Source: Borborobacter arsenicus (lineage in GTDB: Bacteria; Pseudomonadota; Alphaproteobacteria; Rhizobiales; Rhizobiaceae). Taken from it: a stretch of 64,000 nucleotides of DNA. The stretch spans positions 1-64,000 of the forward strand of contig NZ_ML133511.1 of the NCBI RefSeq assembly GCF_003934165.1. The letters are read 5' to 3'. Shown piece by piece: positions 26,123-36,455 of the stretch. Position 1 is the first letter of the stretch. Each line of letters begins with the position of its first letter. Position numbers and translations under genes: made by a program. Under the pieces are notes generated by a model that ran no database searches, was not told the DNA's origin, and saw only the letters and a list, made by a program, of their open reading frames with translations.

Positions 26123-28768
26123 ATGCGCACAGATACCGGCCAGGTTTTCAGGCTCGAGGACTATCGGCCCAGCGACTATCTCATCCCGCTGACCGGCCTT
26201 ACCTTCAGGCTTTCGCCAGACGGAACCTCCGTCGTTTCGGAACTGACGGTCGAGCGGCGCAGCGGCAGTACGGAAAATCCACCGCTGGTGCTCGATGGCG
26301 ACGGGCTTGTCCTCAAGCGGGTTGAAATCGATGGCACGTCTCTCGATCCCGCAGCCTATGAATCCACACCTGACCGGCTGACGATAAAAACCCCGCCTGC
26401 CACCCAGCAGTTCCGGGTACTTATCGAGACGGAAATCGCCCCGTCAAAAAACCAGGCGCTGATGGGGCTCTACCGCTCCAACAATGTCTATTGCACCCAG
26501 TGCGAGGCCGAGGGCTTTCGGCGCATCACCTATTTCCTCGACCGCCCGGACATATTGTCGGTCTACACCGTGCGGATCGAAGCCCGCCGTGATGAGGCGC
26601 CGCTGCTTTTGGCCAATGGCAACCCCGTCGAGCGCGGGGATCTGGCCGATGGCTGGCATTATGCGATCTGGCACGACCCTTTCCCCAAGCCGTCCTATCT
26701 GTTTGCGCTGGTCGCAGGCGACCTTGGCCGCGTGGCGGACAGTTTCGTGACCGTGTCCGGGCGGGAAGTCGAGCTCGGAATCTATGTCGAGCATGGCAAG
26801 GAGCGGCTTGCCGCCTATGCGATGGATGCGCTCAAGCGCTCTATGCGCTGGGACGAGGAAGTGTTCGGTCGCGAATATGACCTCGACGTCTTCAACATCG
26901 TTGCCGTGTCGGATTTCAACATGGGCGCGATGGAAAACAAGGGGCTGAATATCTTCAACGACAAATATGTGCTTGCCGATGAAGAGACCGCGACCGACAC
27001 GGACTTCGCCAATATCGAAGCCATCATCGCGCATGAATATTTCCATAATTGGACTGGCAATAGAATCACTTGCCGAGACTGGTTCCAGCTTTGCCTGAAG
27101 GAAGGGCTGACCGTTTTCCGCGACCATGAGTTTTCAGCCGACCAGCGTTCGCGATCGGTCAAGCGCATCGCCGAAGTGCGGACCCTGCGCGCGCATCAGT
27201 TTCCGGAAGACCAGGGACCGCTCGCACATCCGGTGCGGCCGCGGCGCTATCGTGAGATCAACAACTTCTATACCGCGACCGTCTATGAGAAGGGCTCGGA
27301 AGTAGTGCGGATGATCCGCACCATTCTCGGCAAAGCGACATTCCGCAAAGGCATGGACCTTTATTTCGAGCGTCATGACGGCGAAGCGGCGACCATCGAG
27401 GATTTTCTGAAGGTATTCGAGGATGTTTCAGGTCGTGACCTGTCGCAATTCGCGCTCTGGTATCACCAGGCGGGAACACCCAATGTGACCGTGGCCGCCT
27501 CGCATGATGCGTCCTCGCAGCAGTTCACGCTGGAGATCGAGCAGTCGGTGCCGCCTACGCCCTCCGAAAGCCGCAAGCGGGTGATGCATATTCCGCTGGC
27601 GTTCGGACTGGTCGGACCGGATGGCAAGGATATCGCCTATGACAGCGTCGAGGGTGCGACCGTCGAGGATGATGTGCTTCATCTTCACAAGCGCCGGCAC
27701 ACGGTGCGCTTCTCAGGCGTCAAGGAGCGCCCGGCCATTTCGCTCAATCGCGGATTTTCCGCGCCGATCACCCTTTCCATCGAGCAAAGCGCGCAGGATC
27801 AATATTTCCTGGCACGACACGATAGCGATGCATTTTCACGCTGGCAGGCATTCAACACGCTGTTGACCGAGACGCTGATCTCGGCGTTTCGCCAGTCGCG
27901 CGGCGGAAAGCCGATCGAGTTCAGTACGGATCTGCTCGAACTGGCCGGAACGATAGCGGCCGACGAAACGCTGGAACATGCGTTCCGCGCACTGGCGCTG
28001 ACCCTGCCGAGCGAAGCCGACATCGCGCGTGAAGCCGCCTCCAATATCGATCCCGACGCAATTCTTGCCGGCCGCGAAGCATTGATGGCAGCGATCGCAC
28101 AGGCAAATGCGGACCTGTTCACGAAGCTCTATCATGACTTGAGCAGCGACGGCGCATTCAGCCCGGACGCTGCGAGTGCCGGACGACGGGCGCTGCGCAA
28201 CGTGCTTCTGGACTATCTCTCGACCCTGCCGAATGGTGCCGCGCTTGCCGCCACCCATTTTGCCGAAGCAACCAACATGACCGATCGGGCGGCAGCACTG
28301 ACCGTGCTTGCCCATCGCCATATCGACACGCCGGAAGCCAAGGAGGCGCTGACCGGCTTTGAAGCCAGATATCGTTCCGATGCCCTTGTCATGGACAAAT
28401 GGTTCCAGATCCAGGCATCCGCGCCGGGCGCCGGCACCGTCGATCGCGTCAAGAAGCTGACGACCCACCCTGCATTTGCCCTTGCGAACCCCAATCGTGT
28501 CCGCTCGCTGATCGGCACATTCGCAACCCTCAACCAGACCGGTTTTCATCGCGCCGACGGTGCCGGCTACGAATTCTTCGTCGAGACGGTGCTTTCTGTC
28601 GAAAAACGCAATCCGCAGGTGGCGGCCCGGCTCGCAACGGCCCTGCGTTCTTGGCGTTCGCTCGAGCCCAGACGCCAGGCCAAGGCACGCGAGGCGCTTG
28701 TGACCATCAGCCGAGCAGAAAATCTCTCGGCCGACCTGCGTGACATCGTCGAGCGCACACTGGCCTGA
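26123..28768 (+). CDS. pepN: Aminopeptidase N
   Basis: This is an M1-family zinc aminopeptidase of 881 residues, cytoplasmic, that trims peptides from the N-terminus. It has the substrate-binding GAMENKGLNIF motif and the zinc site HEYFH (His304, Glu305, His308) with the third ligand in KEGLTVFRDHE about 20 residues on. The PepN-type Ig-like and C-terminal helical domains follow. The ATG has aggaa upstream. It is a single gene. Confidence 0.95.
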   Translation: MRTDTGQVFRLEDYRPSDYLIPLTGLTFRLSPDGTSVVSELTVERRSGSTENPPLVLDGDGLVLKRVEIDGTSLDPAAYESTPDRLTIKTPPATQQFRVLIETEIAPSKNQALMGLYRSNNVYCTQCEAEGFRRITYFLDRPDILSVYTVRIEARRDEAPLLLANGNPVERGDLADGWHYAIWHDPFPKPSYLFALVAGDLGRVADSFVTVSGREVELGIYVEHGKERLAAYAMDALKRSMRWDEEVFGREYDLDVFNIVAVSDFNMGAMENKGLNIFNDKYVLADEETATDTDFANIEAIIAHEYFHNWTGNRITCRDWFQLCLKEGLTVFRDHEFSADQRSRSVKRIAEVRTLRAHQFPEDQGPLAHPVRPRRYREINNFYTATVYEKGSEVVRMIRTILGKATFRKGMDLYFERHDGEAATIEDFLKVFEDVSGRDLSQFALWYHQAGTPNVTVAASHDASSQQFTLEIEQSVPPTPSESRKRVMHIPLAFGLVGPDGKDIAYDSVEGATVEDDVLHLHKRRHTVRFSGVKERPAISLNRGFSAPITLSIEQSAQDQYFLARHDSDAFSRWQAFNTLLTETLISAFRQSRGGKPIEFSTDLLELAGTIAADETLEHAFRALALTLPSEADIAREAASNIDPDAILAGREALMAAIAQANADLFTKLYHDLSSDGAFSPDAASAGRRALRNVLLDYLSTLPNGAALAATHFAEATNMTDRAAALTVLAHRHIDTPEAKEALTGFEARYRSDALVMDKWFQIQASAPGAGTVDRVKKLTTHPAFALANPNRVRSLIGTFATLNQTGFHRADGAGYEFFVETVLSVEKRNPQVAARLATALRSWRSLEPRRQAKAREALVTISRAENLSADLRDIVERTLA

Positions 28769-28910
28769 TTCCGGAGACCGAAGAGCACTATTTACGTTCT
28801 ATTCACTCTTGCCTCTGGACAAGGCGAATCACCTCTGATTCCTTATGGATGATTCGGATGTGCGGTGTTTCCGGATCATTTTTGGCGAATAGGTTTCGGG
28901 GAGCCTGGGT

Positions 28911-31238
28911 ATGGCGAAGGCGGACGCGTGGGGCGCGCCCGATGGGAATGCGTTTGTGCGACGCAAGGGCAGCAGCCTTGCGGGAAGCGCGCGCATCATT
29001 GCCGAACCGGCTTACCGGCGGCTTCTTGCCGCCGAACCGCTTTTGCGGCGTTCCATCCCTGCCCTGATCGTCATTTTCCTGCTGGTGGTGGCGGCCGCGC
29101 GATTTCTTTCACTGATGGCCTGGCACGATGATGTCGAGCGCAACACCAGGGCCATACTGGCTCTGGGTGCAGCTCAGCTCGCCAATAGCCTGATGGCGGA
29201 GAATATCGCAGACGACACCAACCCGACGGCGCCCCGGGACCTTCTGGAAAGCGTGATCCAGCAAGGCGGCATGGGAAGCAGGCATGTGCTGGCGATAACC
29301 GATCACTCCTTTCGGGTGGTCGCGGTGTCGCCCCAGTCGACGCGCTGGGAAGGCAAGGTGCTCAACGAACTCGTCTCCGGCGGGCAGCCACTGTTCATGT
29401 TCGGTGAGCGTGCCGGTGTGATGAAGGTCCGGATCGACGGTCAAGTCTGGTACGCCGCGCTGAGCCTAACCGACGACCGCAGCGCGGCAGCAACGGCGTT
29501 GATCCCGCAGACCGCCGTCTTTGCGGAATGGCGCAAGACCGTGTCGCTGAATGTTACCCTGTTCGTGCTCACCGCCGGCATCCTGATCATCGTCCTCTAT
29601 GCCTATTTCAGCCAGGCGGCGCGGGCGCAGGCGGCCGACCGCATCTATCTGGAAGCCCATCAGCGCATCGACCTGGCATTGGTGCGCGGCCGCTGCGGCC
29701 TGTGGGACTGGGACATGGTTCGCGGCAAGATGTACTGGTCGCGCTCCATGTATGACATGCTCGGCTACGAGCCATGCGAGACGATGCTCTCCTTCGGCGA
29801 GGTCGATGCGATCATTCACGAGGACGATGGCGATCTGTTCCAGGTGGCCAACCGAATCGTAGCGCGCGAGATCGACCACATCGACCAGGTTTTCCGCATG
29901 CGCCATGCCGACGGGCGGTGGGTCTGGGTTCGTGCCCGCGCACAGGTCATCGATCCTGACGCGCCGGAAATCCAGCTTATCGGCATTGCCGTCGACGTCA
30001 CCGAGCAGCGCCATCTGGCGCAGCGTTCGGAAGCCGCCGACCAGCGCCTGCGCACCGCAATCGAGAGCATCAATGAGTCCTTCGTCCTCTGGGACGCAAA
30101 GCAGCGCCTTGTCATGTGCAATTCCAAATATCAGCAGGACAATGGCCTGTCCGACGCCGACGTGGTCGCCGGCGCTCTGCGCCCGACGCTGGAGGAACGC
30201 ATGACCGCCTACGCCTCCGAGCGCAGGCTTGCCAATGCCAATGGCCGCAGCGGCGGCGCCACCTATGAAAGGCAGCTTGCCGATGGCCGCTGGCTGCAGG
30301 TCAACGAGTTGAAGACCCGCGACGGCGGAACCGTGTCGGTGGGGTCCGACATCACCCAGATCAAGCAGCATCAGGAAAAGCTGGTCGATAGCGAACGGCG
30401 CCTGATGGCGACGATCCACGATCTCAGCGTCGCGCGCCGGGCCGAGCAGGAGCGTGCACGCGAACTGGTCGACCTCAACAAGAAATACATGAAGGAGACG
30501 GAGCGAGCGGAGGCTGCCAATCGCGCCAAGTCCGAGTTTCTCGCAAACATGTCTCATGAACTGCGCACGCCGCTCAACGCCATCATCGGCTTTTCCGAAC
30601 TCATGGAATCGCGGCTGTTCGGACCCCTCGGCTCGTCGCGCTATGAAGAATATGCCAGCGATATCCTCAGCAGCGGCAGATATCTGCTGGGCGTCATCAA
30701 CGACATTCTCGACATGTCGAAGATCGAGGCAGGACAGTTCTCGATCGACAGCGAGGAAATCAACCTGTGCCCGCTGATCCACGAGACGGTGCGCGTGATT
30801 TCTCTGCAAGCCAAGCAGAAGTCCATCACCGTCGAGACGCGCATCGCGGAATCCCTGACGCTGTTCGCCGACAGGCGGGCCGTCAAGCAGATCGTCATCA
30901 ATCTCCTGTCCAACGCGGTCAAATTCACCGGTCATGGCGGGCATGTTCTGGTGCGGGCGCGCAACGTCGCCGGCGCCTTGATGATCACCATCGAGGACAA
31001 TGGCTGCGGCATCCCGAGCGAAGCGCTGAGCAAGCTTGGGCGGCCGTTCGAACAGGTGCAGAACCAGTTTTCCAAAAACCACACCGGATCGGGCCTTGGC
31101 CTTGCCATTTCGCGGTCATTGGCCGAGCTCCATGGCGGCGCCCTGAAAATCCGCTCGACCGAAGGATCCGGAACAATCGTTTCAGTTCGCATTCCGGTGC
31201 GCAAGAAGCCATCCAAGATAAGCCGGAAGGCAGCCTGA
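28911..31238 (+). CDS. pleC: PAS sensor histidine kinase, PleC-like
   Basis: This is a 775-residue membrane sensor kinase. Two membrane helices (about residues 48-65 and 208-228) bracket a periplasmic region, followed by a PAS domain (near LWDWDMVRGKMYWS), a second PAS-like region, a coiled linker and the kinase core. The H-box FLANMSHELRTPLNAIIGF carries His549, and the ATPase boxes are present (NLLSNAVKF, DNGCGIP, GSGLGLAIS). The core closely resembles the DivJ/PleC/PdhS group that controls DivK, and the location next to glnE and the degP/ccm genes matches what I recall for pleC in Sinorhizobium meliloti. The kinase call is firm; the pleC name rests on synteny and core similarity. Confidence 0.75.
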   Translation: MAKADAWGAPDGNAFVRRKGSSLAGSARIIAEPAYRRLLAAEPLLRRSIPALIVIFLLVVAAARFLSLMAWHDDVERNTRAILALGAAQLANSLMAENIADDTNPTAPRDLLESVIQQGGMGSRHVLAITDHSFRVVAVSPQSTRWEGKVLNELVSGGQPLFMFGERAGVMKVRIDGQVWYAALSLTDDRSAAATALIPQTAVFAEWRKTVSLNVTLFVLTAGILIIVLYAYFSQAARAQAADRIYLEAHQRIDLALVRGRCGLWDWDMVRGKMYWSRSMYDMLGYEPCETMLSFGEVDAIIHEDDGDLFQVANRIVAREIDHIDQVFRMRHADGRWVWVRARAQVIDPDAPEIQLIGIAVDVTEQRHLAQRSEAADQRLRTAIESINESFVLWDAKQRLVMCNSKYQQDNGLSDADVVAGALRPTLEERMTAYASERRLANANGRSGGATYERQLADGRWLQVNELKTRDGGTVSVGSDITQIKQHQEKLVDSERRLMATIHDLSVARRAEQERARELVDLNKKYMKETERAEAANRAKSEFLANMSHELRTPLNAIIGFSELMESRLFGPLGSSRYEEYASDILSSGRYLLGVINDILDMSKIEAGQFSIDSEEINLCPLIHETVRVISLQAKQKSITVETRIAESLTLFADRRAVKQIVINLLSNAVKFTGHGGHVLVRARNVAGALMITIEDNGCGIPSEALSKLGRPFEQVQNQFSKNHTGSGLGLAISRSLAELHGGALKIRSTEGSGTIVSVRIPVRKKPSKISRKAA

Positions 31239-31249
31239 CACCCGTTCAA

Positions 31250-34207
31250 TCAGCTTCGCAACAAGCGGTCGAAAACCGCCCTCACCTTTCGTGCCGTGGC
31301 CTTGATGTGCGCTTCAAGAACACTGAAACCCGGAAGGTCCGTGCTGCGCAATAGCAGGTCGGAGAGTCCTGGCGGGACGTCGTCGCGCTGAAATGCATCT
31401 GTCAGGCACAGCCTTATCATCTGTGTGAGCCCCAAATAGAGCGAATAGGCATCGACAAGATCTTGCCTAGCCTGCTCACCGGCAAAGCCAGGCGCCAGGC
31501 GCCGCAAGGTTTCGCCCGTGCCGATCGGGCGCTCACCGGATGTGAGTTGCCCGGTCAGCACCCCGACCTGTGCGATAAACTCCAGATCGATCAGCCCGCC
31601 GGGGACCAGTTTGATATCCCACAAATCACGCGGCGGCTTTTCCTCCTCGATCATGTGGCGCATTTCGACGGCTTCCTTGGCGATCTTGGTTTTATCGTGC
31701 GGCAAGGCAATCAGAGCCGCCACCTCGGCTTCAGCCTCGCCGCAGAGCGCGTCATCTCCCGCCACCGCGCGCGCACGTGTCAGCGCCATGTGCTCCCAGG
31801 TCCAGGCCTGCTCGTTCTGGTATTTCCGGAACGCATCGATATTGGTAGCGACAGGGCCCTTGTTGCCCGAAGGGCGCAGGCGCAGATCGAGTTCGTAGAG
31901 CACGCCTTCGGCGGTTGGCGCCGAAACGGCGGCAATCAGGCGCTGCGTCAGCCTTGTATAATAGTGCGAAGGCGCAAGGGGCTTTTCGCCATCCGATTCC
32001 TCGGCGTCCGCCGCGTGATCGTAAAGCAGGATGAGATCGACATCGGAGCCCGCTGTCAGTTCACGGCTGCCGAGCTTGCCCATGCCAAGGATCGCAACCC
32101 TGCCGCCTGCGATCTTACCGTGGCGCACAGCAAACTCCTCCAGCACCGCTTCGAGTGCGGCGCCGATGGTCAGGTCGGCAAGATCGGAAAAAGCCCGGCC
32201 GGCCCGCTCTGCGTCGATCGACCCTGCAAGCAACCGGACGCCGATCAGGAACTTCTGCTCGGCTGCGAAAATGCGCAGCCTGTCTAAGATTTCCTCATAG
32301 GTTTTGGCGGCTTCCAGAAACGCCGAAAGCCGCGCCGCCAGATAGGCACGGTCAGGCAATTCGGAGAGCAATGCCGGGTCGAGCAGTCCGTCGAAAATAT
32401 GCGGCCTGCGCGTGATGACCGCCGCCAGGCGAGGCGCGGCGCTCAAGATCGTGGCCAGCAGCTTCAACAAGCCTGGGTTGGATTGCAGCAGCGAAAAGAG
32501 CTGAATGCCTGCCGGCAGTCCGGCGATGAATTCGTTGAAGCGCATAAGCGCTTCGTCGGCGCGGCGCGTCTTGCCGAAAGCTTCCAGAAGCGCCGGCGTC
32601 AGTTCCGTCAGCCGCTCGCGCGCTTCGGCCGATTGAGTTGCCCGGTAGCGGCCGAAATGCCAGGCGCGGATCACCCGGCAAATGTCGCTCGGCCGCTCGA
32701 AGCCGAGCCGCTGCAAGGTCTGTAGCGTGTCGGGATCATCGACATCGCCGGTGAAGACAAGATTGCCGACGCCCGAAGACAATTCCGGCGCGGTTTCGAA
32801 CAGCGCCGCATAATGTCGCTCGACCTCCTGCAAAGCCCGGCGCAGCGCGTCCGCGAACGTATCGGCGTTCGCAAAGGCCAGCATATGCGCGATGCGCTCC
32901 AGCCCCTCATCGTCCTGCGGCAATGTGTGGGTCTGTTCATCCGCGACCATCTGGACTGCGTGCTCGACCCGGCGCAGAAACCAATATTGCTTGGCAAGAG
33001 AATCCCGCGCTTCGGCAGTGATCCAGTTGCGGGAAGCAAGCTCGGCAAGCATCGGCACGGTTTCGCGACCGCGCAGTTCAGGGAACCGGCCGCCGGCAAT
33101 CAATTGCTGCGTCTGGACGAAAAACTCGATTTCGCGGATGCCGCCGCGCCCCAGCTTGATATTGTGCCCCTTGACCGTGATTTCGCCGTGGCCCTTATGC
33201 GCATGGATCTGACGCTTGATCGAATGCACGTCGGCGATAGCGGCAAAATCCATATATTTGCGCCAGACATAGGGCTGCAGTTCCTTCAGGAAATTCACTC
33301 CCGCTTCCCTGTCTCCGGCCACAGGGCGCGCCTTGATCATGGCGGCCCGCTCCCAGTTCTGACCCCGCCCCTCATAGTAGAGCAGTGCTGCCTGAACCGG
33401 GATCGCCAGCGGTGTGGACCCCGGGTCCGGGCGCAGGCGAAGATCGGTGCGGAACACATAGCCATGCTCGGTGCGATCCTGAAGGATACGCACCAGACGC
33501 TTTGTCAGGCGCGAGAAAAGCTCGGAGGCATCGAGAGGATCGATGATGGCAGGCGCCTGAGGATCGAAAAAAACCACCAGGTCGATATCGGACGAAAAAT
33601 TGAGTTCATGTGCACCGAGCTTGCCCATGCCAAGGACAATCCAGCCCGACCCCTCGGTCGGGCGCTGCGGGTCCGGCAGTTTGAGCTTGCCCTGGAGATG
33701 CGCCTCTCGCAGCAGGAACATCACCGCAGCCTGCGTGCAGGCCTCGGCCAGATCGCTCAATCTGCGCACCGTCACTGCCGGCTCGGCCTCGCCTGCCAGA
33801 TCGGCAAGGGCAATGAGGAAATGCGCGTGCAGCTTGAGCTGGCGCAGCGTCATCATCACGCTCTTTTCCGAAACATCCTCGGCATGAACAGAACGACCAA
33901 TATCGGCATGGATGGAGGCCAGCAGCTCTTCGACATCGCGGTCGAATAGCCAGTCCAGCATATCCGGTGCACGGCGGGCACAGTCGCGCATGAAGCTCGA
34001 CAGGTCGAAAACCGCGCGAAGAAATCGTGCCTGGCGGCTATTTGCGGACAGGAATTCGGACAATCGCGGCAGGCCTGCCTGTTTGGCCGCCATGGCAATT
34101 TCACGGCATTCCTGCTTCGCGCGGCTGCTATCAAGCGGAGCCAGTTCGTGGACGACTTTCAGGCGCCAGTCCGAGCCGGCCGTTCTTGCCGCGACACCCG
34201 TCGTCAT
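31250..34207 (-). CDS. glnE: Bifunctional glutamine-synthetase adenylyltransferase / deadenylylase
   Basis: GlnE adjusts glutamine synthetase activity by adding or removing AMP according to PII signals. The 985-residue protein has two nucleotidyltransferase domains: the N-terminal deadenylylase half with FSSDIDLVVFFD (near residue 205) and the C-terminal adenylylase half with AGSDVDLILLYD (near residue 715). Helical linkers lie between and after them. Length is normal. It overlaps the following sensor kinase gene by four bases and converges on pleC with 11 bases between the stops. Confidence 0.95.
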   Translation of the reverse strand: MTTGVAARTAGSDWRLKVVHELAPLDSSRAKQECREIAMAAKQAGLPRLSEFLSANSRQARFLRAVFDLSSFMRDCARRAPDMLDWLFDRDVEELLASIHADIGRSVHAEDVSEKSVMMTLRQLKLHAHFLIALADLAGEAEPAVTVRRLSDLAEACTQAAVMFLLREAHLQGKLKLPDPQRPTEGSGWIVLGMGKLGAHELNFSSDIDLVVFFDPQAPAIIDPLDASELFSRLTKRLVRILQDRTEHGYVFRTDLRLRPDPGSTPLAIPVQAALLYYEGRGQNWERAAMIKARPVAGDREAGVNFLKELQPYVWRKYMDFAAIADVHSIKRQIHAHKGHGEITVKGHNIKLGRGGIREIEFFVQTQQLIAGGRFPELRGRETVPMLAELASRNWITAEARDSLAKQYWFLRRVEHAVQMVADEQTHTLPQDDEGLERIAHMLAFANADTFADALRRALQEVERHYAALFETAPELSSGVGNLVFTGDVDDPDTLQTLQRLGFERPSDICRVIRAWHFGRYRATQSAEARERLTELTPALLEAFGKTRRADEALMRFNEFIAGLPAGIQLFSLLQSNPGLLKLLATILSAAPRLAAVITRRPHIFDGLLDPALLSELPDRAYLAARLSAFLEAAKTYEEILDRLRIFAAEQKFLIGVRLLAGSIDAERAGRAFSDLADLTIGAALEAVLEEFAVRHGKIAGGRVAILGMGKLGSRELTAGSDVDLILLYDHAADAEESDGEKPLAPSHYYTRLTQRLIAAVSAPTAEGVLYELDLRLRPSGNKGPVATNIDAFRKYQNEQAWTWEHMALTRARAVAGDDALCGEAEAEVAALIALPHDKTKIAKEAVEMRHMIEEEKPPRDLWDIKLVPGGLIDLEFIAQVGVLTGQLTSGERPIGTGETLRRLAPGFAGEQARQDLVDAYSLYLGLTQMIRLCLTDAFQRDDVPPGLSDLLLRSTDLPGFSVLEAHIKATARKVRAVFDRLLRS

Positions 34208-35646
34208 GCGCCTGCCTCTTTCTTCCGGAAAACCATCACCACTGATAATCCGGGATTCGCAGGCACAAGATCAAGCCGCCCGCCATGCAGTTTCATCACC
34301 GCCTTGGCCAGGCTTAAGCCCAGCCCCGACCCCGGCTGCGACCGGCTCTTCTCCAGCCGCACAAACCGTTCTGTCGCCCGCTGGCGATCGGCATCATCGG
34401 GAATGCCGGGGCCATTGTCGGTTACCGTCAGTCTCACATCGGTGCCGCTCGCCTCCAAAGTGACGCGGACCGATGCATTGTCAGTCTCGGCGGAATATTT
34501 GATCGCATTATCGACAATGTTCGACAGCGCCTGCCCTATCAGTTCGCGATTGCCGTCCACGATGACTGAACCGGCCACGACGGACTCCAGCCCGACCCCA
34601 ACCTCCTCGGCGACCGCTTCGTAAAGCTCGACAACGTCGCGAACGGTCTCGGCAAGATCGACCTTGGAGAGACTCTCTGCGGAATAGCCAGCTTCGAGCC
34701 GGGAAATCATCAGAATCGCATTGAATGTACGGATGAGCTGGTCCGATTCCGCAATCGTGCCTTCCAGCGCCGCACGATATTCGGCTGGCGTGCGCTTGCC
34801 TGACAGAGCCGCCTCCGCGCGATTTTTCAGCCGCGACAACGGCGTCTTCAAATCATGCGCAATATTATCAGAGACCTGTTTCAGGCCCTCATTCAATTCG
34901 GCGATACGCGCCAGCATTGTATTGAGGTTTTCCGAGAGCCTGTCGAACTCGTCGCCAGCGCCTGTAACCGGCAGCCGACCGGAAAGATCGCCGCCCATGA
35001 TGCGGCGGCTTGCTTCCGAGACCTTGTCGATATGCTTGAGCGCGCGGCGTCCGACGAAATACCAGATCAGCAGTGCACCCAGCCCCATCGTCCCCAGCGC
35101 CGCTACCAGCGCGCGGCGCACCACCGCCCGAAACCGCTCAGGCTCGCCGAGATCGCGGCCGACCAGCACGATCATCTGGTTGGGCAGCCGCAACACCAGC
35201 GCGATGGCTTCATGCCCGACCTCCGGCCTGGTGGCGTCAGAATTACTTGAATCACGCCGTTCGGAACTGGCATCTCCGTAACGCAGATAGCGAAATGGCC
35301 GTTCGGTCCAGCCTTCCATTGCCAGAACAGTTGGGTCCAGACCCTCCACATTGCCGGAAAGGACACGGCCGGCCGGGTCGGCAATCAGGTAGAGATTTGC
35401 GCCCGGTTGACGCGAGCGCCGTTCGATCGTGCGCACAAGCAGAGGCAATCCCCCACGCTGATAAGCGCTACCCAGCCCCTGCATCTCCTCATTTATGGTT
35501 TCCATGGTCTGCGCTTTCAGCATGTCAAACGAAAGCGAGGTCATGTAAAAGACCAGGAGGACGGCACAGAGCGTAAATAGCAGCAGATAGAGAGCCGAAA
35601 GGCGCGCAGCCGTCGTCTTCATGATTGCAGACAGCCGCAGCGCCAT
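34204..35646 (-). CDS. HAMP sensor histidine kinase
   Basis: This is an about 480-residue OmpR-partner sensor kinase. It has two membrane helices (near residues 12-32 and 180-200) around a periplasmic domain, a HAMP linker, the DHp helix with the phosphoacceptor histidine (DNIAHDLKTPLSRLKNRAE), and the ATPase boxes NIVDNAIKYS, DNGPGIP and GSGLGLSLAKAV. I use the ATG at 35646; GTG 35649 and ATG 35622 are alternatives. It is downstream of its response regulator, nearly overlapping, and upstream of glnE. With degP next door it may sense envelope stress; this is inference. Confidence 0.88.
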   Translation of the reverse strand: MALRLSAIMKTTAARLSALYLLLFTLCAVLLVFYMTSLSFDMLKAQTMETINEEMQGLGSAYQRGGLPLLVRTIERRSRQPGANLYLIADPAGRVLSGNVEGLDPTVLAMEGWTERPFRYLRYGDASSERRDSSNSDATRPEVGHEAIALVLRLPNQMIVLVGRDLGEPERFRAVVRRALVAALGTMGLGALLIWYFVGRRALKHIDKVSEASRRIMGGDLSGRLPVTGAGDEFDRLSENLNTMLARIAELNEGLKQVSDNIAHDLKTPLSRLKNRAEAALSGKRTPAEYRAALEGTIAESDQLIRTFNAILMISRLEAGYSAESLSKVDLAETVRDVVELYEAVAEEVGVGLESVVAGSVIVDGNRELIGQALSNIVDNAIKYSAETDNASVRVTLEASGTDVRLTVTDNGPGIPDDADRQRATERFVRLEKSRSQPGSGLGLSLAKAVMKLHGGRLDLVPANPGLSVVMVFRKKEAGA

Positions 35647-35649
35647 CAC

Positions 35650-36324
35650 TCAGTCGGCCTTGAGCATGTAGCCGGCGCCGCGAACGGTGTGCAGGATCGG
35701 CTTGTCGAATCCTTTTTCAATCTTGCCCCGCAGCCGCGAGACATGAACGTCGATGACGTTGGTTTGCGGGTCGAAGTGATAGTCCCAGACGTTTTCCAGG
35801 AGCATGGTGCGCGTCACCACTTGGCCAGCATGGCGCATGAGGTATTCGAGCAGCCGGAATTCCCGCGGCTGAAGGATTATGTCGCGCGACGCTCGGCGAA
35901 CGGTGTGCGACAGGCGGTCGAGTTCCAGATCCCCGGCCCGGTATACGGTTTCGGCTTCCCTGGACGTGGCGCGGCGATTGAGCACCTCTACCCGCGCCAG
36001 TAATTCAGAAAACGCATAGGGCTTGGTCAAGTAATCGTCACCGCCGGCGCGCAGGCCGGTCACGCGGTCATCGACCTCGCCGAGCGCCGAAAGGATCAGC
36101 ACCGGTGTCCGATTGCCGCGCGAGCGCAATCCTGCAATCAGCGACAGCCCGTCACGGCGCGGCAGCATGCGATCGACGATCATCACGTCATAGTCACCCG
36201 AATCGGCAAGCGCAAAACCCGTCTCGCCATCACCGGCGACATGGGCGGTGTGCCCCGCCTCGGCAAACGCCTTTTCCAGATATTCAGCCGCTTCGCGGTC
36301 GTCTTCGACGATGAGAATCTTCAT
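35650..36324 (-). CDS. OmpR-family response regulator
   Basis: This is a 224-residue response regulator. The receiver domain opens MKILIVEDDREAAEYL, the phosphoacceptor is the Asp in MIVDRMLPRRDG (about residue 51), and the C-terminal winged helix has EFRLLEYLMRH and the recognition region NVIDVHVSRLRGK. An upstream-extended frame exists, but the ATG at 36324 is the family start. It lies 131 bases downstream of degP and directly upstream of its kinase. Confidence 0.9.
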   Translation of the reverse strand: MKILIVEDDREAAEYLEKAFAEAGHTAHVAGDGETGFALADSGDYDVMIVDRMLPRRDGLSLIAGLRSRGNRTPVLILSALGEVDDRVTGLRAGGDDYLTKPYAFSELLARVEVLNRRATSREAETVYRAGDLELDRLSHTVRRASRDIILQPREFRLLEYLMRHAGQVVTRTMLLENVWDYHFDPQTNVIDVHVSRLRGKIEKGFDKPILHTVRGAGYMLKAD

Positions 36325-36390
36325 CGAGCCACTATACGCGATTTCACTTGGTTCAATGGTGCTGATCTTCATGGCAACCTCCAAACCACG

Positions 36391-36420
36391 AGCGGCAGCA
36401 GGCATTCACCTGCTGCCGCT
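36391..36420 (-). repeat. Perfect 12-bp hairpin between degP and the response regulator
   Basis: The arms agcggcagcagg and cctgctgccgct flank a six-base loop. It lies 36 bases after the degP stop. No T run follows on either strand, so it may protect or process the degP mRNA or work as a weak terminator rather than a classical one. Confidence 0.7.
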
Positions 36421-36455
36421 AGACTTGGACACCTTTAGACACTCTTGATCGGCAC

